Origin: Mesorhizobium sp. dw_380 | GTDB taxonomy: Bacteria > Pseudomonadota > Alphaproteobacteria > Rhizobiales > Rhizobiaceae | Direction: 5' to 3' | DNA: 64,000 nt | Assembly: GCF_018588885.1 (NCBI RefSeq) | Contig: NZ_JAFFIW010000007.1 | Span: 124,001-188,000 of the forward strand | In this document: positions 16,946 to 28,166 of the stretch, piece after piece | Layout of the letters: every line of letters begins with the position of its first letter | How positions within the stretch are numbered: the first letter of the stretch is position 1 | Position numbers and translations under genes: made by a program | The notes under the pieces: model-generated | The model's input: the letters and a program-made list of their open reading frames with translations, nothing else | Databases searched by the model: none | Told to the model about the DNA's origin: nothing

Positions 16946-18829
16946 ATGGACAGGCCAGCGCCGGAGGCAGGCACCGATAGCGGTACGGCGGGGACCGTCG
17001 GCCGTGAATTGCTGCGCGAGACGGTTGGCCTGCTGCGCGGTGGCCGCTGGCTCGTCGTCGTCATCGCGCTTGCGGTTCTGGCTGGCGCGATCGCCATCGC
17101 CGGGCGTATCGCCTCCGGCCAGGCGGCGGACAATCTGCGCGACAGCGCGCTTGCCGCTTTGCCGCTGGCGGCGGGAACCCTGACCGGCGAAATCGAGAAG
17201 CAGCGGCTGGTGCCATTGGTGCTGGCCCGCGACGATGCGGTGCGCGGGGCGCTGCGCCGGGCCGGAAAGATGCAAGAAGCGTCCCTCAACGACAAGCTCA
17301 AGGCGATCGCCGGCGACGCCTCGGCGTCCGCCATCTATGTCATCGACACCGCGGGCATCGCGATATCAGCCAGCAATGCCGGCGAGCCGACGAGCTTTGT
17401 CGGCATAGACTATAATTTTCGGCACTATTTCCAGGAAGCGATGGCGAAGGGGGCTGCCAGCCAGTATGGCCTCGGAACGATCAGCGGCCGCGCAGGGCTC
17501 TACCTTGCCAGCCGCGTCGACGATGGCGGCAAGCCGCTGGGGGTCGTGGTGCTGAAGGTCGAGCTCGACGGCGTCGAAGCCAATTGGCGCTCCAGCGGTT
17601 TTCTCGTCTTCGTCACCGACGAACGCGGTGTCGTGCTGGCCACCAGCCAGCCCGAATGGCGGTTTCATGCGCTGGCGCCACTCTCCACCGAAGATACCGC
17701 CGCTGCCCATGAGCGGCTGCAATTGGCCGATGCCGCCTTCGAACCCCTGCCGATACGGCGCGGTGCCGGCGACGGACTGGCGACGATCGACAGTTCGGGC
17801 AAGCCACGCCAGCTCGTCGAGGTGGTGCAGGATCTGCCCGCTGCCGTCCCCGGCTGGCGCCTCTGGCTGCTGACGCCTGCGGACGCCGCTCTCTCGTCAG
17901 CCGCCAACACGGCGCGCCTGACGACGCTGCTCGGGCTGCTGCTGACGGGCTTGCTTGCCTACGTGCTCACAAGGCGCCGCCGCACACGCCGGCTGCGGCA
18001 GGAGGCGCTGGCGCGGATGAATGCCGAACTGGAAAGCCGGGTCAGTGCCCGAACGGCGGAGCTGACGCGCTCCAACACGGCACTCGCGGGCGAAATCGCC
18101 GAGCGTGAAAATGCCGAGGCCAAGGTTCGCCGGCTGCGCGACGATCTCGCACAGGCCAACCGCCTCTCGATCCTCGGCCAGATCGCTGCCGGCGTGGCGC
18201 ATGAGATCAACCAGCCGGTCGCCGCGATCCGCACCTATGCCGAGAATGCCGGACGTTTTCTCGACAGCGGCAAGACCGAACCGGCGAGCGGCAATTTGAC
18301 CTCGATCGTCTCGATGACCGAACGCATCGGCGCGATCACCAGCACGCTGCGCACTTTCGCCCGCCGGCCCGGTACGGCGGCCTCGCCCTTGCCGGTGCGC
18401 GAGGCGATCGACGGCGCGCTGTCGCTGCTCTCGGGCCGCATTCGCGATTCCGGCGTCACCATCGTCAAGCCGCGCGGCAGCGCCTCGCCAATGGTGATGG
18501 CAAGCCGCATTCGGCTGGAGCAGATCCTGGTCAACCTGTTGCAGAATGCTCTCGACGCCATGAAGGACCAGCCTGATCCCCGCATCGAGATCGAACTCGC
18601 CGAGCGCGACGACCGGGTGCTGATTTCGGTGCGCGACAACGGTCCCGGCCTCGATCCGGCAGCGGCCGGCAATCTGTTCATGCCGTTCCAGACCACCAAG
18701 GAGAAGGGGCTTGGCCTCGGCCTGGTGATTTCGCAGGAGATCGCTCAGGAATTGGGCGGCACGTTGCGGCTCGATCCCGGCAATGGCACCGGCGCATCCT
18801 TCACCATCGACTTGAGGCGGATTGAATGA
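16946..18829 (+). CDS. dctB: C4-dicarboxylate sensor histidine kinase DctB
   Basis: 627 residues. A first membrane helix (about 34-53) and a second (about 320-340) bound a ~270-residue periplasmic sensor domain of the DctB double-PAS type. A coiled linker follows, then the phosphoacceptor motif [20 protein letters not shown] with His419, and the N and G boxes of the kinase domain ([27 protein letters not shown]). It senses external dicarboxylates, normally together with DctA, and phosphorylates DctD. GAGGA precedes the ATG. It overlaps dctD by four bases. Confidence 0.95.
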   Translation: MDRPAPEAGTDSGTAGTVGRELLRETVGLLRGGRWLVVVIALAVLAGAIAIAGRIASGQAADNLRDSALAALPLAAGTLTGEIEKQRLVPLVLARDDAVRGALRRAGKMQEASLNDKLKAIAGDASASAIYVIDTAGIAISASNAGEPTSFVGIDYNFRHYFQEAMAKGAASQYGLGTISGRAGLYLASRVDDGGKPLGVVVLKVELDGVEANWRSSGFLVFVTDERGVVLATSQPEWRFHALAPLSTEDTAAAHERLQLADAAFEPLPIRRGAGDGLATIDSSGKPRQLVEVVQDLPAAVPGWRLWLLTPADAALSSAANTARLTTLLGLLLTGLLAYVLTRRRRTRRLRQEALARMNAELESRVSARTAELTRSNTALAGEIAERENAEAKVRRLRDDLAQANRLSILGQIAAGVAHEINQPVAAIRTYAENAGRFLDSGKTEPASGNLTSIVSMTERIGAITSTLRTFARRPGTAASPLPVREAIDGALSLLSGRIRDSGVTIVKPRGSASPMVMASRIRLEQILVNLLQNALDAMKDQPDPRIEIELAERDDRVLISVRDNGPGLDPAAAGNLFMPFQTTKEKGLGLGLVISQEIAQELGGTLRLDPGNGTGASFTIDLRRIE

Positions 18830-20217
18830 CTGAGGGAACAGGGCTGGTGGCGCTCGTCGACGACGATGCCGACCTGCTTCACGCCACCACGCAATTGCTC
18901 GAGCTTGCCGGCTTCACCGTGGTCGCGCTCGACGCCGCCGACGCAACGCTTGCCGTCGTCGACAGGGATTTCGCAGGCGTGGTCGTCAGTGACATCCGCA
19001 TGCCGGGCATGAACGGGTTGCAGCTGTTCGATCGCATCAAGGCGGTCGATCCTGACATACCGGTGATCCTGGTCACCGGGCATGGCGACGTCGATCTTGC
19101 TGTGGCCGCGCTCAAGGACGGTGTCTACGACTTCATCCCGAAACCCTATGCGGGCGATCGTCTTGTCGAAGCGCTGAGACGGGCGAGCGAAAAGCGGCGG
19201 CTGGTGATCGAGAACCGGCGGCTGCGCGAAGCTGCGGCACTGGCCGCCGACGGCCTGCCGCTGATCGGCGAAGCGCCTGCCATCCGGCGCCTGCGCGAAA
19301 CCTTGCGGCAGATCGCCGACATGGATGTCGACGTGCTGGTGGAAGGAGAGACCGGGACCGGCAAGGAAGTGGTGGCGGACCTCCTGCACCGATGGGGCAG
19401 GCGCCGGGCGAAACCTTTCGTGGCGCTGAACTGCGGCGCTCTCCCCGAGACCGTCATTGAAAGCGAGCTGTTCGGCCATGAGGCGGGCGCCTTTACCGGC
19501 GCGCAGCGGCGGCGGATCGGCCGCATCGAGCATTCCAGCGGCGGTACGCTGTTTCTCGACGAGATCGAATCCATGCCGCCGGCCCTGCAGGTCAAGCTGC
19601 TGCGGGTGTTGGAGACACGCAGCCTCACCCCGCTCGGCTCGAATGATGTCAGGCGCATCGACCTCAGAGTCGTGGCGGCGACGAAGATCGATCTCGGCCG
19701 GCCAGACCAGCGCGGTGATTTTCGTGAGGACCTCTATTTTCGTCTCAACGTGGTGACGCTGCGCATTCCGCCGCTGCGCGAGCGGCGCGGCGATATCCCG
19801 ATGCTGTTCGGGCATTTCCTAGGCAAGGCGGCGGAGCGTTTCGGCCGGCCTGTCGCAAGGGTCAACGCCGCGGTGACCGATCATCTTCAGGCACATGCCT
19901 GGCCGGGTAATGTGCGCGAACTCGCCCATTTTGCCGATCGCGTCGCGCTCGGTCTCGGCCCGGACGAAGAAACGAGGGCGCTTTCCCCGCAATCGTCCGA
20001 ACCAGCGGCCTCGCTGCCCGAACGTGTGGGCCATTACGAAGCACAACTCATTCGTGATGCGCTGCGCGACCATGGTGGCGATGTGCGCGGCGCCATCGAC
20101 GCGCTCGGCGTGCCGCGCAAGACGTTCTACGACAAGCTCAAGCGCCACGGCATCGCCGCGTCCGACTTCCGCAACGGCGGCGATCCGGATTCGCACCCTG
20201 TTCGAGAGCAGACATAG
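18826..20217 (+). CDS. dctD: Sigma-54-dependent response regulator DctD
   Basis: 463 residues. The receiver domain has the acidic pocket VDDDAD and phosphoacceptor Asp56 ([10 protein letters not shown]). The AAA+ domain has Walker A GETGTGKE, the sigma-54-contacting GAFTGA loop, Walker [12 protein letters not shown] and the arginine finger region. The C-terminus holds a Fis-type HTH ([25 protein letters not shown]). It activates the sigma-54 promoter of dctA. Its start overlaps the dctB stop. Confidence 0.96.
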   Translation: MTEGTGLVALVDDDADLLHATTQLLELAGFTVVALDAADATLAVVDRDFAGVVVSDIRMPGMNGLQLFDRIKAVDPDIPVILVTGHGDVDLAVAALKDGVYDFIPKPYAGDRLVEALRRASEKRRLVIENRRLREAAALAADGLPLIGEAPAIRRLRETLRQIADMDVDVLVEGETGTGKEVVADLLHRWGRRRAKPFVALNCGALPETVIESELFGHEAGAFTGAQRRRIGRIEHSSGGTLFLDEIESMPPALQVKLLRVLETRSLTPLGSNDVRRIDLRVVAATKIDLGRPDQRGDFREDLYFRLNVVTLRIPPLRERRGDIPMLFGHFLGKAAERFGRPVARVNAAVTDHLQAHAWPGNVRELAHFADRVALGLGPDEETRALSPQSSEPAASLPERVGHYEAQLIRDALRDHGGDVRGAIDALGVPRKTFYDKLKRHGIAASDFRNGGDPDSHPVREQT

Positions 20218-20284
20218 AGTTACGCAAGGACGCTGCGCTTCATAACGCTTCATTCCTGCCCAGTTGCACATTCCGGAAAGAGCC

Positions 20285-20713
20285 ATGAAAACGACACTCG
20301 AAACAACGGCAAACCCCCCGCCGGAAGAACTCGCCTTTCTCGGCGAGCGCCTGGCGGCGTTCAACGACGGGGATGTCGGCGCTTCCGAAAGGAAAGCCCT
20401 GGCGGTGTTCGTGCGTGATGAGGAAGGCGCGGTCGTCGCCGGCATTTCGGGCTACACCGCCTGGGGCTGGCTTTATGTGCAGTGGCTGTGGGTCGACGAA
20501 AGGCTGCGCGGCCAGCACATGGCCGGCAGGATGCTGGACGCGGCAGAACAGGAAGCCATGGCACGCGGCTGCAACAATGCCTGGATCGATACCTTCAATC
20601 CGAACGCCGCCAAGGTCTATCAGCGTCAGGGCTACCAGCCCTTCGGCACGCTGGCCGATTTCCCGGTCGGCCGCAGCCGCATCTTCCTGCAGAAGAGGTT
20701 GGCTGGTAGGTGA
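20285..20713 (+). CDS. GNAT-family N-acetyltransferase
   Basis: 142 residues from ATG 20285. The GNAT core is visible: VAGISGYTAWGWLYVQWLWV (strands 3-4), the acetyl-CoA pyrophosphate loop VDERLRGQHMAGRMLD (R/QxxGxG/A type), and the late segment NPNAAKVYQRQGYQPFG found in GNATs acting on amines. The substrate is unknown. It ends directly against the stop of the convergent anmK, sharing no bases, and may not be functionally tied to either neighbour. Confidence 0.85.
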   Translation: MKTTLETTANPPPEELAFLGERLAAFNDGDVGASERKALAVFVRDEEGAVVAGISGYTAWGWLYVQWLWVDERLRGQHMAGRMLDAAEQEAMARGCNNAWIDTFNPNAAKVYQRQGYQPFGTLADFPVGRSRIFLQKRLAGR

Positions 20714-21832
20714 TCAGCCAGCCAACCGCCCGCCACGCATCGGCTGCGGCGCGCCGGTGGTGCTTGGAAAACTGATCGGCAGGCCGCGCAACACGCGCAC
20801 CGCGAGGAAGGCGAAACACTCGGCCTCGACAGCGTCGCCGCTCCATCCCAGGCTTTCGGCCTGCACCACCTCGACGCCGGCGCGGCTGGCGAGCATTGCC
20901 ATCATCGTCGGGTTGTGGCGGCCGCCACCGCTGACCACCAGCTTTTTCGGCCGGCTTGGCAAGAGGTCGAGCGCCTTGCCGACGGCGGCGGCGGTGAAGG
21001 CGGTGAGCAGGGCCGCGCCGTCCTCGGCATTCAGCCCGTCCGCCATGGCGGCGCCGAAGTCGAAGCGGTCCAGCGATTTGGGATAGGGCTTGGTTAGATA
21101 AGGGTGCTGCAGCAGCTTGGCGAGCCGGGCTTCGTCGACCGTTCCCGCGCTGCCAAGCGCGCCGTCACGATCCATTTCGCCGAGCCCCTTCGACTTGATG
21201 AAATCGTTGAGCGGCGCGTTTGCCGGGCCGGTGTCGAAGGCGACGACATTGTCGGCGCCATCCCACCAGGTGATGTTGGCGACGCCGCCGAGATTGAGCA
21301 CGGCCACCTCGCCGCTGGCGCCGGCGCTGCGCATCAGCGCGGTGTGATAGGCAGCGGCCAAGGGTGCGCCTTGCCCGCCGGCGCGCATGTCGGCCGAGCG
21401 GAAATCATAGGCAACCTTGGTCCCCAGCAGGGCGTGCATCAGTTCGCCGTCACCGAGCTGCCGGGTCTGGCCGAGCCGTCCGACCTGCGGCGCGCGGTGC
21501 AGCACCGTCTGGCCGTGGAAGCCGATGACGCCGATATCGGCCATCGTCATGCCATAGCCTTCGACCAATTCCCTAACCGCCGCCGACTGCGCCCGCGTCA
21601 GCGCTTCCTCCGCCTTGCGGAAGATTGCCGGCTCCGGTCCGACAAAATTCCAGGCCCGCGCCTCTGTCAGCGTCTCTTCCAGCAGGGAGCGGATCGACGC
21701 GGGATAGGGCATCAGCCGGTACGTGCCGAAATCATCGATCCGCTCGCCATCGGTCTTGATCAGCGCGACATCGATGTTGCCGTCAAGCACGGTGCCGGTC
21801 ATCAGGCCAACGGCCCAGATTGGTTCCATCAT
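20714..21832 (-). CDS. anmK: Anhydro-N-acetylmuramic acid kinase
   Basis: 372 residues, matching AnmK over its length: [16 protein letters not shown] near the N-terminus (canonical GLMSGTSxDGID), [35 protein letters not shown] and [14 protein letters not shown]. It cleaves the 1,6-anhydro ring of anhydroMurNAc and phosphorylates it to MurNAc 6-phosphate, the substrate of MurQ encoded upstream in the same regulon. Two adjacent ATG codons exist; the second (21829) has better spacing to GGAG. It is the last gene of the muropeptide operon. Confidence 0.95.
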   Translation of the reverse strand: MMEPIWAVGLMTGTVLDGNIDVALIKTDGERIDDFGTYRLMPYPASIRSLLEETLTEARAWNFVGPEPAIFRKAEEALTRAQSAAVRELVEGYGMTMADIGVIGFHGQTVLHRAPQVGRLGQTRQLGDGELMHALLGTKVAYDFRSADMRAGGQGAPLAAAYHTALMRSAGASGEVAVLNLGGVANITWWDGADNVVAFDTGPANAPLNDFIKSKGLGEMDRDGALGSAGTVDEARLAKLLQHPYLTKPYPKSLDRFDFGAAMADGLNAEDGAALLTAFTAAAVGKALDLLPSRPKKLVVSGGGRHNPTMMAMLASRAGVEVVQAESLGWSGDAVEAECFAFLAVRVLRGLPISFPSTTGAPQPMRGGRLAG

Positions 21833-21839
21833 CTAGCTC

Positions 21840-22844
21840 CTAAAATCCATTGACGAGATCGCCGACCGCCTGGCGCAGCGAAACGATGCCGCTATCGAAA
21901 TGACGTGTCGGATGGATCCGGTTGGTGAGCAAGGTCCATGTCGTGCCCCTGTCGAAGTCGATCCATAGGCCGGTGCCGGTAAAGCCGGTGTGGCCGATAG
22001 TGCCCGGGCTGCACAAGGCCCCGCCGGACCAACCCTCATAAGGGAGTTCCCAGCCATGGGTGCGGGTGGCGGACAGGGGTGTGCGCATCAATGTGATAGA
22101 ACGTTCGGACGCGCCACCGCCATTCAGCAAGCCTTGTGCGAAGTCGAGCACCGAAGCCGCCGTTCCGAACAGGCCGGCATGACCGGCCCCTTGCAGCGCC
22201 GAGCAATTGTCGTCGTGGACCTCGCCCGACAGCACGCGATGGCGCCAGGTGCAGTCCTCGGTCGCGGCGGCGGAATCCGGTTCGGCGGACCAGGCGAATC
22301 CGGAGCCGGGATCCATATCTCGGATGGTCTTGCCCGACAGCCGCTCGAGCACAAAGCCGAGCAGGATGAAATTGATATCGGAATAGACCGGATCGCGGGC
22401 TCGCCATTCGCGCTGCAGGATGAAAGCGCGCAGCAGTTCCGGGTCGCGACCGTAAGTGTAGATCGGCTCGACGGCAGGAAATGGCGTCTGGTGGCCGAGG
22501 CACTGGCGAAACGTCACCTTCCGCTCCCAGGCCGCTGCATCATACTGGCGCAGGTCCGGCAGCATCGAGATCAGCGGCGCATCGAGATCGATGACGCCGT
22601 CTTCCGCCAGCGCCAGGATGCGTGGCGTGGTGAAGATGACCTTGGTCAGCGACGCCAGGTCGAACCAGGTTTCGACATGCATCGGTCGCTGCTTCGGCAT
22701 GAGCTGCGCGGCGCCGATCGATCTAATGATGCGCTCGCCATTCCTTTCGACGATGCCGAGCACACCGCCGGGAATGCGCTTGGCGGTCACTGCGGCTTCC
22801 AGCGGTGCGAACGCGCGGTCGAAGAGCTGGGCGAGGGCGGTCAA
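21840..22844 (-). CDS. Serine beta-lactamase-fold hydrolase
   Basis: 334 residues from a TTG start with GGAGA seven bases upstream. It has the class C/PBP-like catalytic motifs: SLTK (Ser65, Lys68), YSD (154-156, the YxN position) and HTG (285-287, the KTG position). There is no signal peptide, so the enzyme should act in the cytoplasm, unlike true beta-lactamases. It sits between the muropeptide transporter and anmK. The Bacillus subtilis MurNAc operon contains a beta-lactamase-family amidase (AmiE), so cleavage of imported muropeptides or anhydromuropeptides is the most reasonable guess. Confidence 0.82.
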   Translation of the reverse strand: MTALAQLFDRAFAPLEAAVTAKRIPGGVLGIVERNGERIIRSIGAAQLMPKQRPMHVETWFDLASLTKVIFTTPRILALAEDGVIDLDAPLISMLPDLRQYDAAAWERKVTFRQCLGHQTPFPAVEPIYTYGRDPELLRAFILQREWRARDPVYSDINFILLGFVLERLSGKTIRDMDPGSGFAWSAEPDSAAATEDCTWRHRVLSGEVHDDNCSALQGAGHAGLFGTAASVLDFAQGLLNGGGASERSITLMRTPLSATRTHGWELPYEGWSGGALCSPGTIGHTGFTGTGLWIDFDRGTTWTLLTNRIHPTRHFDSGIVSLRQAVGDLVNGF

Positions 22845-22877
22845 CGGCAGTCTCCACTCGAAAGTTGGCGATCCTTG

Positions 22878-23036
22878 GCGCCCCCCTCTGCCCTGCCGGG
22901 CATCTCCCCCTCAAGGGGGGAGATTGGATGCCGCCATCGCTTTCGCCAAACTCCTGCGTTGGAAGGTGGGCGGAAGCTCAAAGCTGTCAATCTCCCCCCT
23001 TGAGGGGGAGATGGCCGGCAGGCCAGAGGGGGGCGC
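22878..23036. repeat. Long palindromic intergenic repeat (RIME-like)
   Basis: Two arms of about 49 bases are inverted copies: GCGCCCCCCTCTG...AGATTG (22878-22926) and CAATCTCCC...GGGGGGCGC (22988-23036), around a 61-base centre. Each arm is itself palindromic (CATCTCCCCCTCAAGGGGG type). This fits the mosaic palindromic elements scattered between genes in rhizobial genomes. It lies within the muropeptide operon between the ATPase and hydrolase genes, and can form a very stable RNA hairpin that may stabilise or attenuate the message. Confidence 0.85.
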
Positions 23037-23073
23037 TGTCCCGCCGACCTCACACATCCCAAGACACCGCCCA

Positions 23074-24822
23074 TCACACCTCAACCCTCGCTCGATGATC
23101 CCCGCCAAACTGCTCCCACCTCGCGGGCGCCGGCTCGAACCCTTGCGGGCGCACCAGCGAGGGAACCTGCCGTGTGTCCAGTTCGAAATGGTCGCGCCGC
23201 CGCTCAATCGTCGGAACGGCGGCAATGAGCTTCTTCGTATAGGAATGCTGCGGCTGCGACAGCACCGAGGTCGCGTCACCAATCTCGACGATCTGGCCGG
23301 CATAGATGACGGCGATGCGGTGGGCGATCCGTTCGACGACCGCCATGTCATGCGAGATGAAGAGATAGGCCAGCCCGAACTCGCGCTGCAGGTCGACCAG
23401 CAGTTCCAGCACCTTGGCCTGCACCGAGACATCGAGCGCCGACACCGCTTCGTCGAGAACGACCACGGAAGGGTTGAGCATCAGCGCGCGGGCAATGCAC
23501 AGCCTTTGCCGCTGGCCGCCGGAGAATTCATGGGGGTAGCGTTCCAGGCTATTCTTGGGCAGGCCGACGCGTTCCAGCAGGCTCGCCATCCTGGTCCGGG
23601 TTTTGGCATTCACAGGGCCGCCGGTGGCGATCACAGGTTCGGCCAGGATGCTTTCGATGCTTAGCCTCGGGTTGAGTGAAGCGTAGGGGTTCTGGAACAC
23701 CATCTGCACAGGCCTGGCGCTGCGATCCGCCGAGGCTTCCCGAGCACCGACCGAGAAGCTGCCACGCGTCGAGCGCACCAGCCCGAGGACCGCCTTTGCG
23801 GTGGTCGATTTGCCCGAACCGCTCTCGCCGACAATCGCCAGCGTCTCGCTTGGCATCAGGTCGAAGTCGACGCCGTCGACGGCGTGCACCGCGCCCGTCG
23901 CGCGGCTGAAGAAACTGCTCTTGAGCGGAAACCGCACCACGAGACCGTCGACTTTCAAGGCCGGTTCTGCGTGTACGTCCTTGTCGCGCTGCCCGTCGGC
24001 GCGGGTCGCGCGGCCGTTGGCGAAATGCGGCACGGCGTGCAGCAGATGCTGCGTGTAGGGGTGCTGTGGGTTGTCGAGGATCTGGTTCAGCTCACCTTGC
24101 TCCACAGCCTGCCCGTTCTGCATCACCATCACCTTGTCGGCGATCCCGGCAACCAGGCCGATATCGTGGGTGATGAAGATCATCGACATGCCGCTTTCCT
24201 GTTTCAGTTCGGCAAGCAGCGCCATGATCTGCGCCTGCACGGTGACATCGAGCGCGGTCGTCGGCTCGTCGGCGATCAGCAGGCGCGGATTGCAGGCGAG
24301 CGCAATGGCGATCATCACCCGCTGCAGCATGCCGCCCGACAACTGGTTGGGCGTATATTTCAGCCGCCGTGCTGCATCGGGGATGCGCACGCGGTCGAGC
24401 GCATCCTTGGCTGCCGCCGTGGCCTGCCTGCCGGTCAGCCCGCGATGCAGGCGAAACGATTCCTCGATCTGCGAACCGATGGTCAGAACCGGGTTGAGCG
24501 ACGTCATCGGCTCCTGGAAGATCATGCCGATCTCGGCGCCTCGAATGCGGACCAGCTGCGGTTCGGTGGCGGCCATCAGGTCGAAGAGGCTGCCATTGGC
24601 CCGCTTCAGTTTCATTGAGCCGCCAGTAATGCGGCCGCCGCCGAAATCGATGAGGCGGTTGATCGACAATGCAGTGACGGATTTGCCCGAGCCGCTTTCG
24701 CCGACAATGGCAAGTGTTTCGCCATCGGCGAGATCGAAGCTGACGCCGCGCACCACTTCATTGGCGTGCGGATTGCGGCCGAAGCCGACGCGCAGGTCCG
24801 AAACGGACAGTAGCGGGGTCAT
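23074..24822 (-). CDS. Peptide ABC transporter, fused double ATPase (DppD-DppF / YejF type)
   Basis: 582 residues with two complete ATPase halves. The first has [35 protein letters not shown] and DEPTTALDV; the second has [36 protein letters not shown] and DEAVSALDV. Fused ATPases of this kind serve oligopeptide/microcin C-type importers such as YejABEF. In Agrobacterium a Yej-type importer takes up muropeptides. Its start overlaps the stop of the DppC-like permease gene by four bases, so it is part of the same transporter. Confidence 0.93.
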   Translation of the reverse strand: MTPLLSVSDLRVGFGRNPHANEVVRGVSFDLADGETLAIVGESGSGKSVTALSINRLIDFGGGRITGGSMKLKRANGSLFDLMAATEPQLVRIRGAEIGMIFQEPMTSLNPVLTIGSQIEESFRLHRGLTGRQATAAAKDALDRVRIPDAARRLKYTPNQLSGGMLQRVMIAIALACNPRLLIADEPTTALDVTVQAQIMALLAELKQESGMSMIFITHDIGLVAGIADKVMVMQNGQAVEQGELNQILDNPQHPYTQHLLHAVPHFANGRATRADGQRDKDVHAEPALKVDGLVVRFPLKSSFFSRATGAVHAVDGVDFDLMPSETLAIVGESGSGKSTTAKAVLGLVRSTRGSFSVGAREASADRSARPVQMVFQNPYASLNPRLSIESILAEPVIATGGPVNAKTRTRMASLLERVGLPKNSLERYPHEFSGGQRQRLCIARALMLNPSVVVLDEAVSALDVSVQAKVLELLVDLQREFGLAYLFISHDMAVVERIAHRIAVIYAGQIVEIGDATSVLSQPQHSYTKKLIAAVPTIERRRDHFELDTRQVPSLVRPQGFEPAPARWEQFGGDHRARVEV

Positions 24823-25658
24823 GCCGGCGCCCTCCGCATCTTCGGATCAAGGATGTCGCGCAGGGCGTCCCCAAGCAGGTTGAAACCGAGGATGCTGATC
24901 ATGATCGTCAGCCCCGGGAAGATCATCAGCCAGGGCGCGGTTTCCATCAGATTGCGGCTGTCGCTCAGCATCAGGCCGAGCGAGGCGGCGGGCGGCTGCG
25001 TGCCGAGCCCCAGAAAGCTCAGGCCGGCTTCCGTGAGCAGCGCCCAGGCCAGCGCCAGCGTCACTTGCACGGTCAACGGCGCCACCAGGTTGAGCAGCAG
25101 GTGCCGCGTGACAATGTAGAACGAACTGCTGCCGAAGGTGCGCGCGGCGTCGACGAATTCGCGTGCCTTGAGCGATAGAGCAGGGCCGCGCACCACCCGC
25201 GTGAAGATCGGCGTGTAGACGATGCCGATGGCGATGACGCTGGTCCATGTGCCAGGGCCGGCCACCGTAACGATGAGCAGCGCCAGAAGGATCGCCGGGA
25301 AGGCAAGCAGCACATCCATGATCCGCATCACCACGCCGTCCCAGCGGCGTCCGAGCCAGGCGGCGGCGAGCCCCAGCACCGTGCCGGCAAGGGTGGCGAA
25401 GGCGACCGAGAAGAAGGCGACCGTGAACGACTGGCCGATGCCCGCCATCAGCCGGCTCGCCACGTCACGGCCGAAAAGGTCGGTGCCCATCCAGTAGGCG
25501 CCGTTGGGCGCGTGCAGCCGGTCGATCCGGTACTGCGTGATCGGATTGTGCGGCGTCAGCCCGAGCAGGCCGAGGATGGCAAGCATGAGATAGAGCCCGA
25601 CGATGATGCCGCCGATGCGGCCGCTGCCGTGGCCGAAAATGGCGCGCAGGATGCGCAT
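24819..25658 (-). CDS. Peptide ABC transporter permease, DppC type
   Basis: 279 residues from ATG 25658, which overlaps the stop of the DppB-like gene (ATGA). It has an N-terminal helix, HAPNGAYWMGTDLFGRDVASR (the standard DppC/OppC region before helix 2), five further helices and the EAA-type loop AREFVDAARTFGSSSFYIVTRHL. It forms the membrane channel together with the DppB-like protein. In the muropeptide context it probably imports muropeptides or free anhydromuropeptides. Confidence 0.92.
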   Translation of the reverse strand: MRILRAIFGHGSGRIGGIIVGLYLMLAILGLLGLTPHNPITQYRIDRLHAPNGAYWMGTDLFGRDVASRLMAGIGQSFTVAFFSVAFATLAGTVLGLAAAWLGRRWDGVVMRIMDVLLAFPAILLALLIVTVAGPGTWTSVIAIGIVYTPIFTRVVRGPALSLKAREFVDAARTFGSSSFYIVTRHLLLNLVAPLTVQVTLALAWALLTEAGLSFLGLGTQPPAASLGLMLSDSRNLMETAPWLMIFPGLTIMISILGFNLLGDALRDILDPKMRRAPA

Positions 25659-26617
25659 CACTGTTCTCCCAGCCGGATGCGCGGATCGAGCCCGACATAG
25701 GCGAGGTCGACCAGGAGATTGACGATCATGAAGTTGAAGGCGATGAACAGCACGCTGCCCTGCACCAGCGCATAGTCGCGCTGCAGGATCGCATCGAGCA
25801 CCATGCGTCCGAGCCCCGGCAGCGCGTAGATCTGCTCGACGATGACGGCGCCGCCCAGCAGGTAGCCGAACTCGATGCCGCTCAGCGTCACCACCGGGAT
25901 CAGCGCATTGGGCAAAGCATGGCGCCAGATGACGCTGCGCGCCGACGCGCCCTTGCTGCGGGCGGTGCGCACATAGTCGTCGCTCAGCACGTCGAGCATC
26001 GCCGAGCGCGCTATGCGGGTGACCGACGCTGCGAAGGCGAAACCGAGCGTGATGGCGGGCAGGATCAGTTGGCTGAGATTGCGCAAGGGGTCCTGCCAGA
26101 GCGGCGCGAATTCGCCCATCGCCGGCAGCACGCCGAAGCCAGCCGACAGCGTATAGATGATCAGCAGGCCAAGCACGAAGCTCGGCGTCGACTGGCCGAC
26201 CATGGCGACGACGCGGACCCCGAGATCGGACGGTTTTTCGCTATGCGTGGCCGCGTAGATACCCGCCGGCATGCCGACGGCCAGCGCGATGATCATCGAC
26301 AGGAGAGCCAGTTCCAGCGTCAGCGGAAAGCGCTCTAGGATGACGTCGAGAACCGGCCTGCCATAGGTTACGGAGATGCCGAAATTGCCGTGCAGGATGC
26401 CACCGATCCAGCGCCAGTACTGGACGAACCAGGGCTGGTCGATGCCGAAATAGGCGGCGAGCGAATCCCGCTGCGCCGGCGTCAGCAGGCCGGCCTCGGT
26501 GCCCAGCATCGCCGTGATCGAATCGCCCGGCACCATCCGGATCGCCACGAAGACCAGGATGGACACGCCAAGCAGGACGAGAGGAAACGTCGCCAGTCGC
26601 CGCATCAGATAGTTCAC
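25658..26617 (-). CDS. Peptide ABC transporter permease, DppB type
   Basis: 319 residues from a GTG start with AGGA nine bases upstream. The N-terminus MNYLMRRLATFPLVLLGVSI and the segment IRMVPGDSITAML are hallmarks of DppB/OppB permeases. Six membrane helices and the loop DYVRTARSKGASARSVIWRHALPNA follow. It is the second transporter gene after the binding protein, 31 bases downstream of it. Confidence 0.93.
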   Translation of the reverse strand: MNYLMRRLATFPLVLLGVSILVFVAIRMVPGDSITAMLGTEAGLLTPAQRDSLAAYFGIDQPWFVQYWRWIGGILHGNFGISVTYGRPVLDVILERFPLTLELALLSMIIALAVGMPAGIYAATHSEKPSDLGVRVVAMVGQSTPSFVLGLLIIYTLSAGFGVLPAMGEFAPLWQDPLRNLSQLILPAITLGFAFAASVTRIARSAMLDVLSDDYVRTARSKGASARSVIWRHALPNALIPVVTLSGIEFGYLLGGAVIVEQIYALPGLGRMVLDAILQRDYALVQGSVLFIAFNFMIVNLLVDLAYVGLDPRIRLGEQ

Positions 26618-26648
26618 GCGAAGAAGTCCTCTCGTCCGATACCTGCGG

Positions 26649-28166
26649 CTACTGCTGGATGGTAACCTTGCTCAGGCTGAACAGCGTGCCCGTCGGCGTC
26701 GGCACGAAGCCGGCGACCGTCTTCTGCTGGGCCGTGTAGCTGTAGGACGTGTAGAGCCAGATCCACGGCGACACCTCCGCGAGATGCTTCTCGAACTCGG
26801 CGAAGATCGCCTTGCGTTTGGCCGGATCGGTCTCGGCGCGGCCCTTCTGCATCAGGCTGTCGAGGGTGTCGTCGATGTAGTTGGCCACCTTCTGCAGATT
26901 GCCTGTCTTGGTCCAGTAGCGGTTGTACATGGTATAGGGGTCGGCCCGGCCGCCATTGAGCGCGATCGCCATATCGAAATCGCCCTTCAGCCAGGCGTCG
27001 ACATAGACGTTGAGCTCCATCATCTTGATATCGAGCTTGACGCCGATTTCAGCGAGCTGCGACTGGATGACCTGGGCTTCCGCCGCCGCCGTCGGCGGCT
27101 CGCCAGTGGCGCCGATCACGGTCGCCGAGAATCCATCGGCAAGGCCGGCTTCCGCCATCAGTTTCTTGGCCTTGTCGAGATCGCGCTTGTAACAGAACAG
27201 TTGGCTTGGATCGGTCGCCAGGGCAGGGATCGTCAGCGGGCCGGTGACCTTGCCTTCGCCGAGCGCCGCGGTGTCCAGCACCTCCTGCCGGTCGATGGCG
27301 CAGGAGATCGCCTGGCGCACCTTGAGTTCGGTCATCGGCTTGCGCGACGGATTGAGCTGCAGCACGTTATAGGCCAGCACCGGCACCCGGTTCAGCTGCA
27401 GGCCGGCCTCCTTCGGCACCAGCGTGGCGACGAGCGGATCGTTGAGCAGCGCGAAGTCGATCTGCTTGGTGCGCATGGCGGCCAGGATCGCCGCTTCGTC
27501 GGGCAGCACGCTGATCTCGATGCCGTCGACGCCGGTCGCTCCCCCGGCCCAGTCCTTGTTGGCGCTCAACACTTCCTTGGCGTTGGGGTCCCATTTGTCG
27601 AGCTTGAACGGTCCCGAGCCGACCGCCTTGGTGCCAACAGAGCCGGCTTTGATCTCGCTTGCCGGAACGATAGCCGCGTTGACGTCGCTCATCGCTGTCA
27701 GGATCGGCACGTCGGGCTGCGACAGGTGGAACACGACGGCCGCCGGATCGGGCGTGTCAATGCTGGCGATCGACAGGAAATTGGCGCGCGCGGCCGCGCC
27801 CGTCTTCTCGTCGAGGATGCGCTCGAACGAGGCCTTGACGTCGGCCGAGGTCACGGCCGTGCCATCCTGGAATTTCGCCTTGGGGTCAAGCTTGAAGGTC
27901 AGCTCCTTGCCATCCTTGGAAAACTCCCAGGACGTGGCGATGGCGGGGATGATCCGCAGGCTGGCATCGACCCGCACCAGCGGCTCATAGATCAGCTCCA
28001 GCAGCCGCAGCGACGAAAACGCCGTCTGCTTGTGCGGATCAAGCCCGGTTGCGTCCTGCGACCAGGCCATGTGCAGCGTCGCCGCCTGCGTCGAAACCGC
28101 GGCTACGCCGAGCATCGCGGCAACCGTGATACCCGACAGCAATGTTCTTGTGAGATGCCCTATCAT
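26649..28166 (-). CDS. Peptide/muropeptide ABC transporter substrate-binding protein
   Basis: 505 residues of the family 5 (DppA/OppA-like) binding proteins. A Sec signal peptide (about 28 residues, ending in VSTQA before ATLHMAWSQDATGLDP) is followed by the typical family 5 opening and by conserved blocks such as LTFKLDPKAKFQDGTAVTSADV and VRQAISCAIDRQEVL. It starts 98 bases after murQ with GGGAGA upstream. The location in a murQ-anmK operon suggests that it binds a MurNAc-containing ligand, but the fold alone does not prove it. Confidence 0.92.
   Translation of the reverse strand: MIGHLTRTLLSGITVAAMLGVAAVSTQAATLHMAWSQDATGLDPHKQTAFSSLRLLELIYEPLVRVDASLRIIPAIATSWEFSKDGKELTFKLDPKAKFQDGTAVTSADVKASFERILDEKTGAAARANFLSIASIDTPDPAAVVFHLSQPDVPILTAMSDVNAAIVPASEIKAGSVGTKAVGSGPFKLDKWDPNAKEVLSANKDWAGGATGVDGIEISVLPDEAAILAAMRTKQIDFALLNDPLVATLVPKEAGLQLNRVPVLAYNVLQLNPSRKPMTELKVRQAISCAIDRQEVLDTAALGEGKVTGPLTIPALATDPSQLFCYKRDLDKAKKLMAEAGLADGFSATVIGATGEPPTAAAEAQVIQSQLAEIGVKLDIKMMELNVYVDAWLKGDFDMAIALNGGRADPYTMYNRYWTKTGNLQKVANYIDDTLDSLMQKGRAETDPAKRKAIFAEFEKHLAEVSPWIWLYTSYSYTAQQKTVAGFVPTPTGTLFSLSKVTIQQ

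Noticed and set aside
20218..20284. Possible terminator after dctD
   Set aside because: No stable stem with a T-run is visible in the 67-base gap; dctD may be read through into the acetyltransferase gene.
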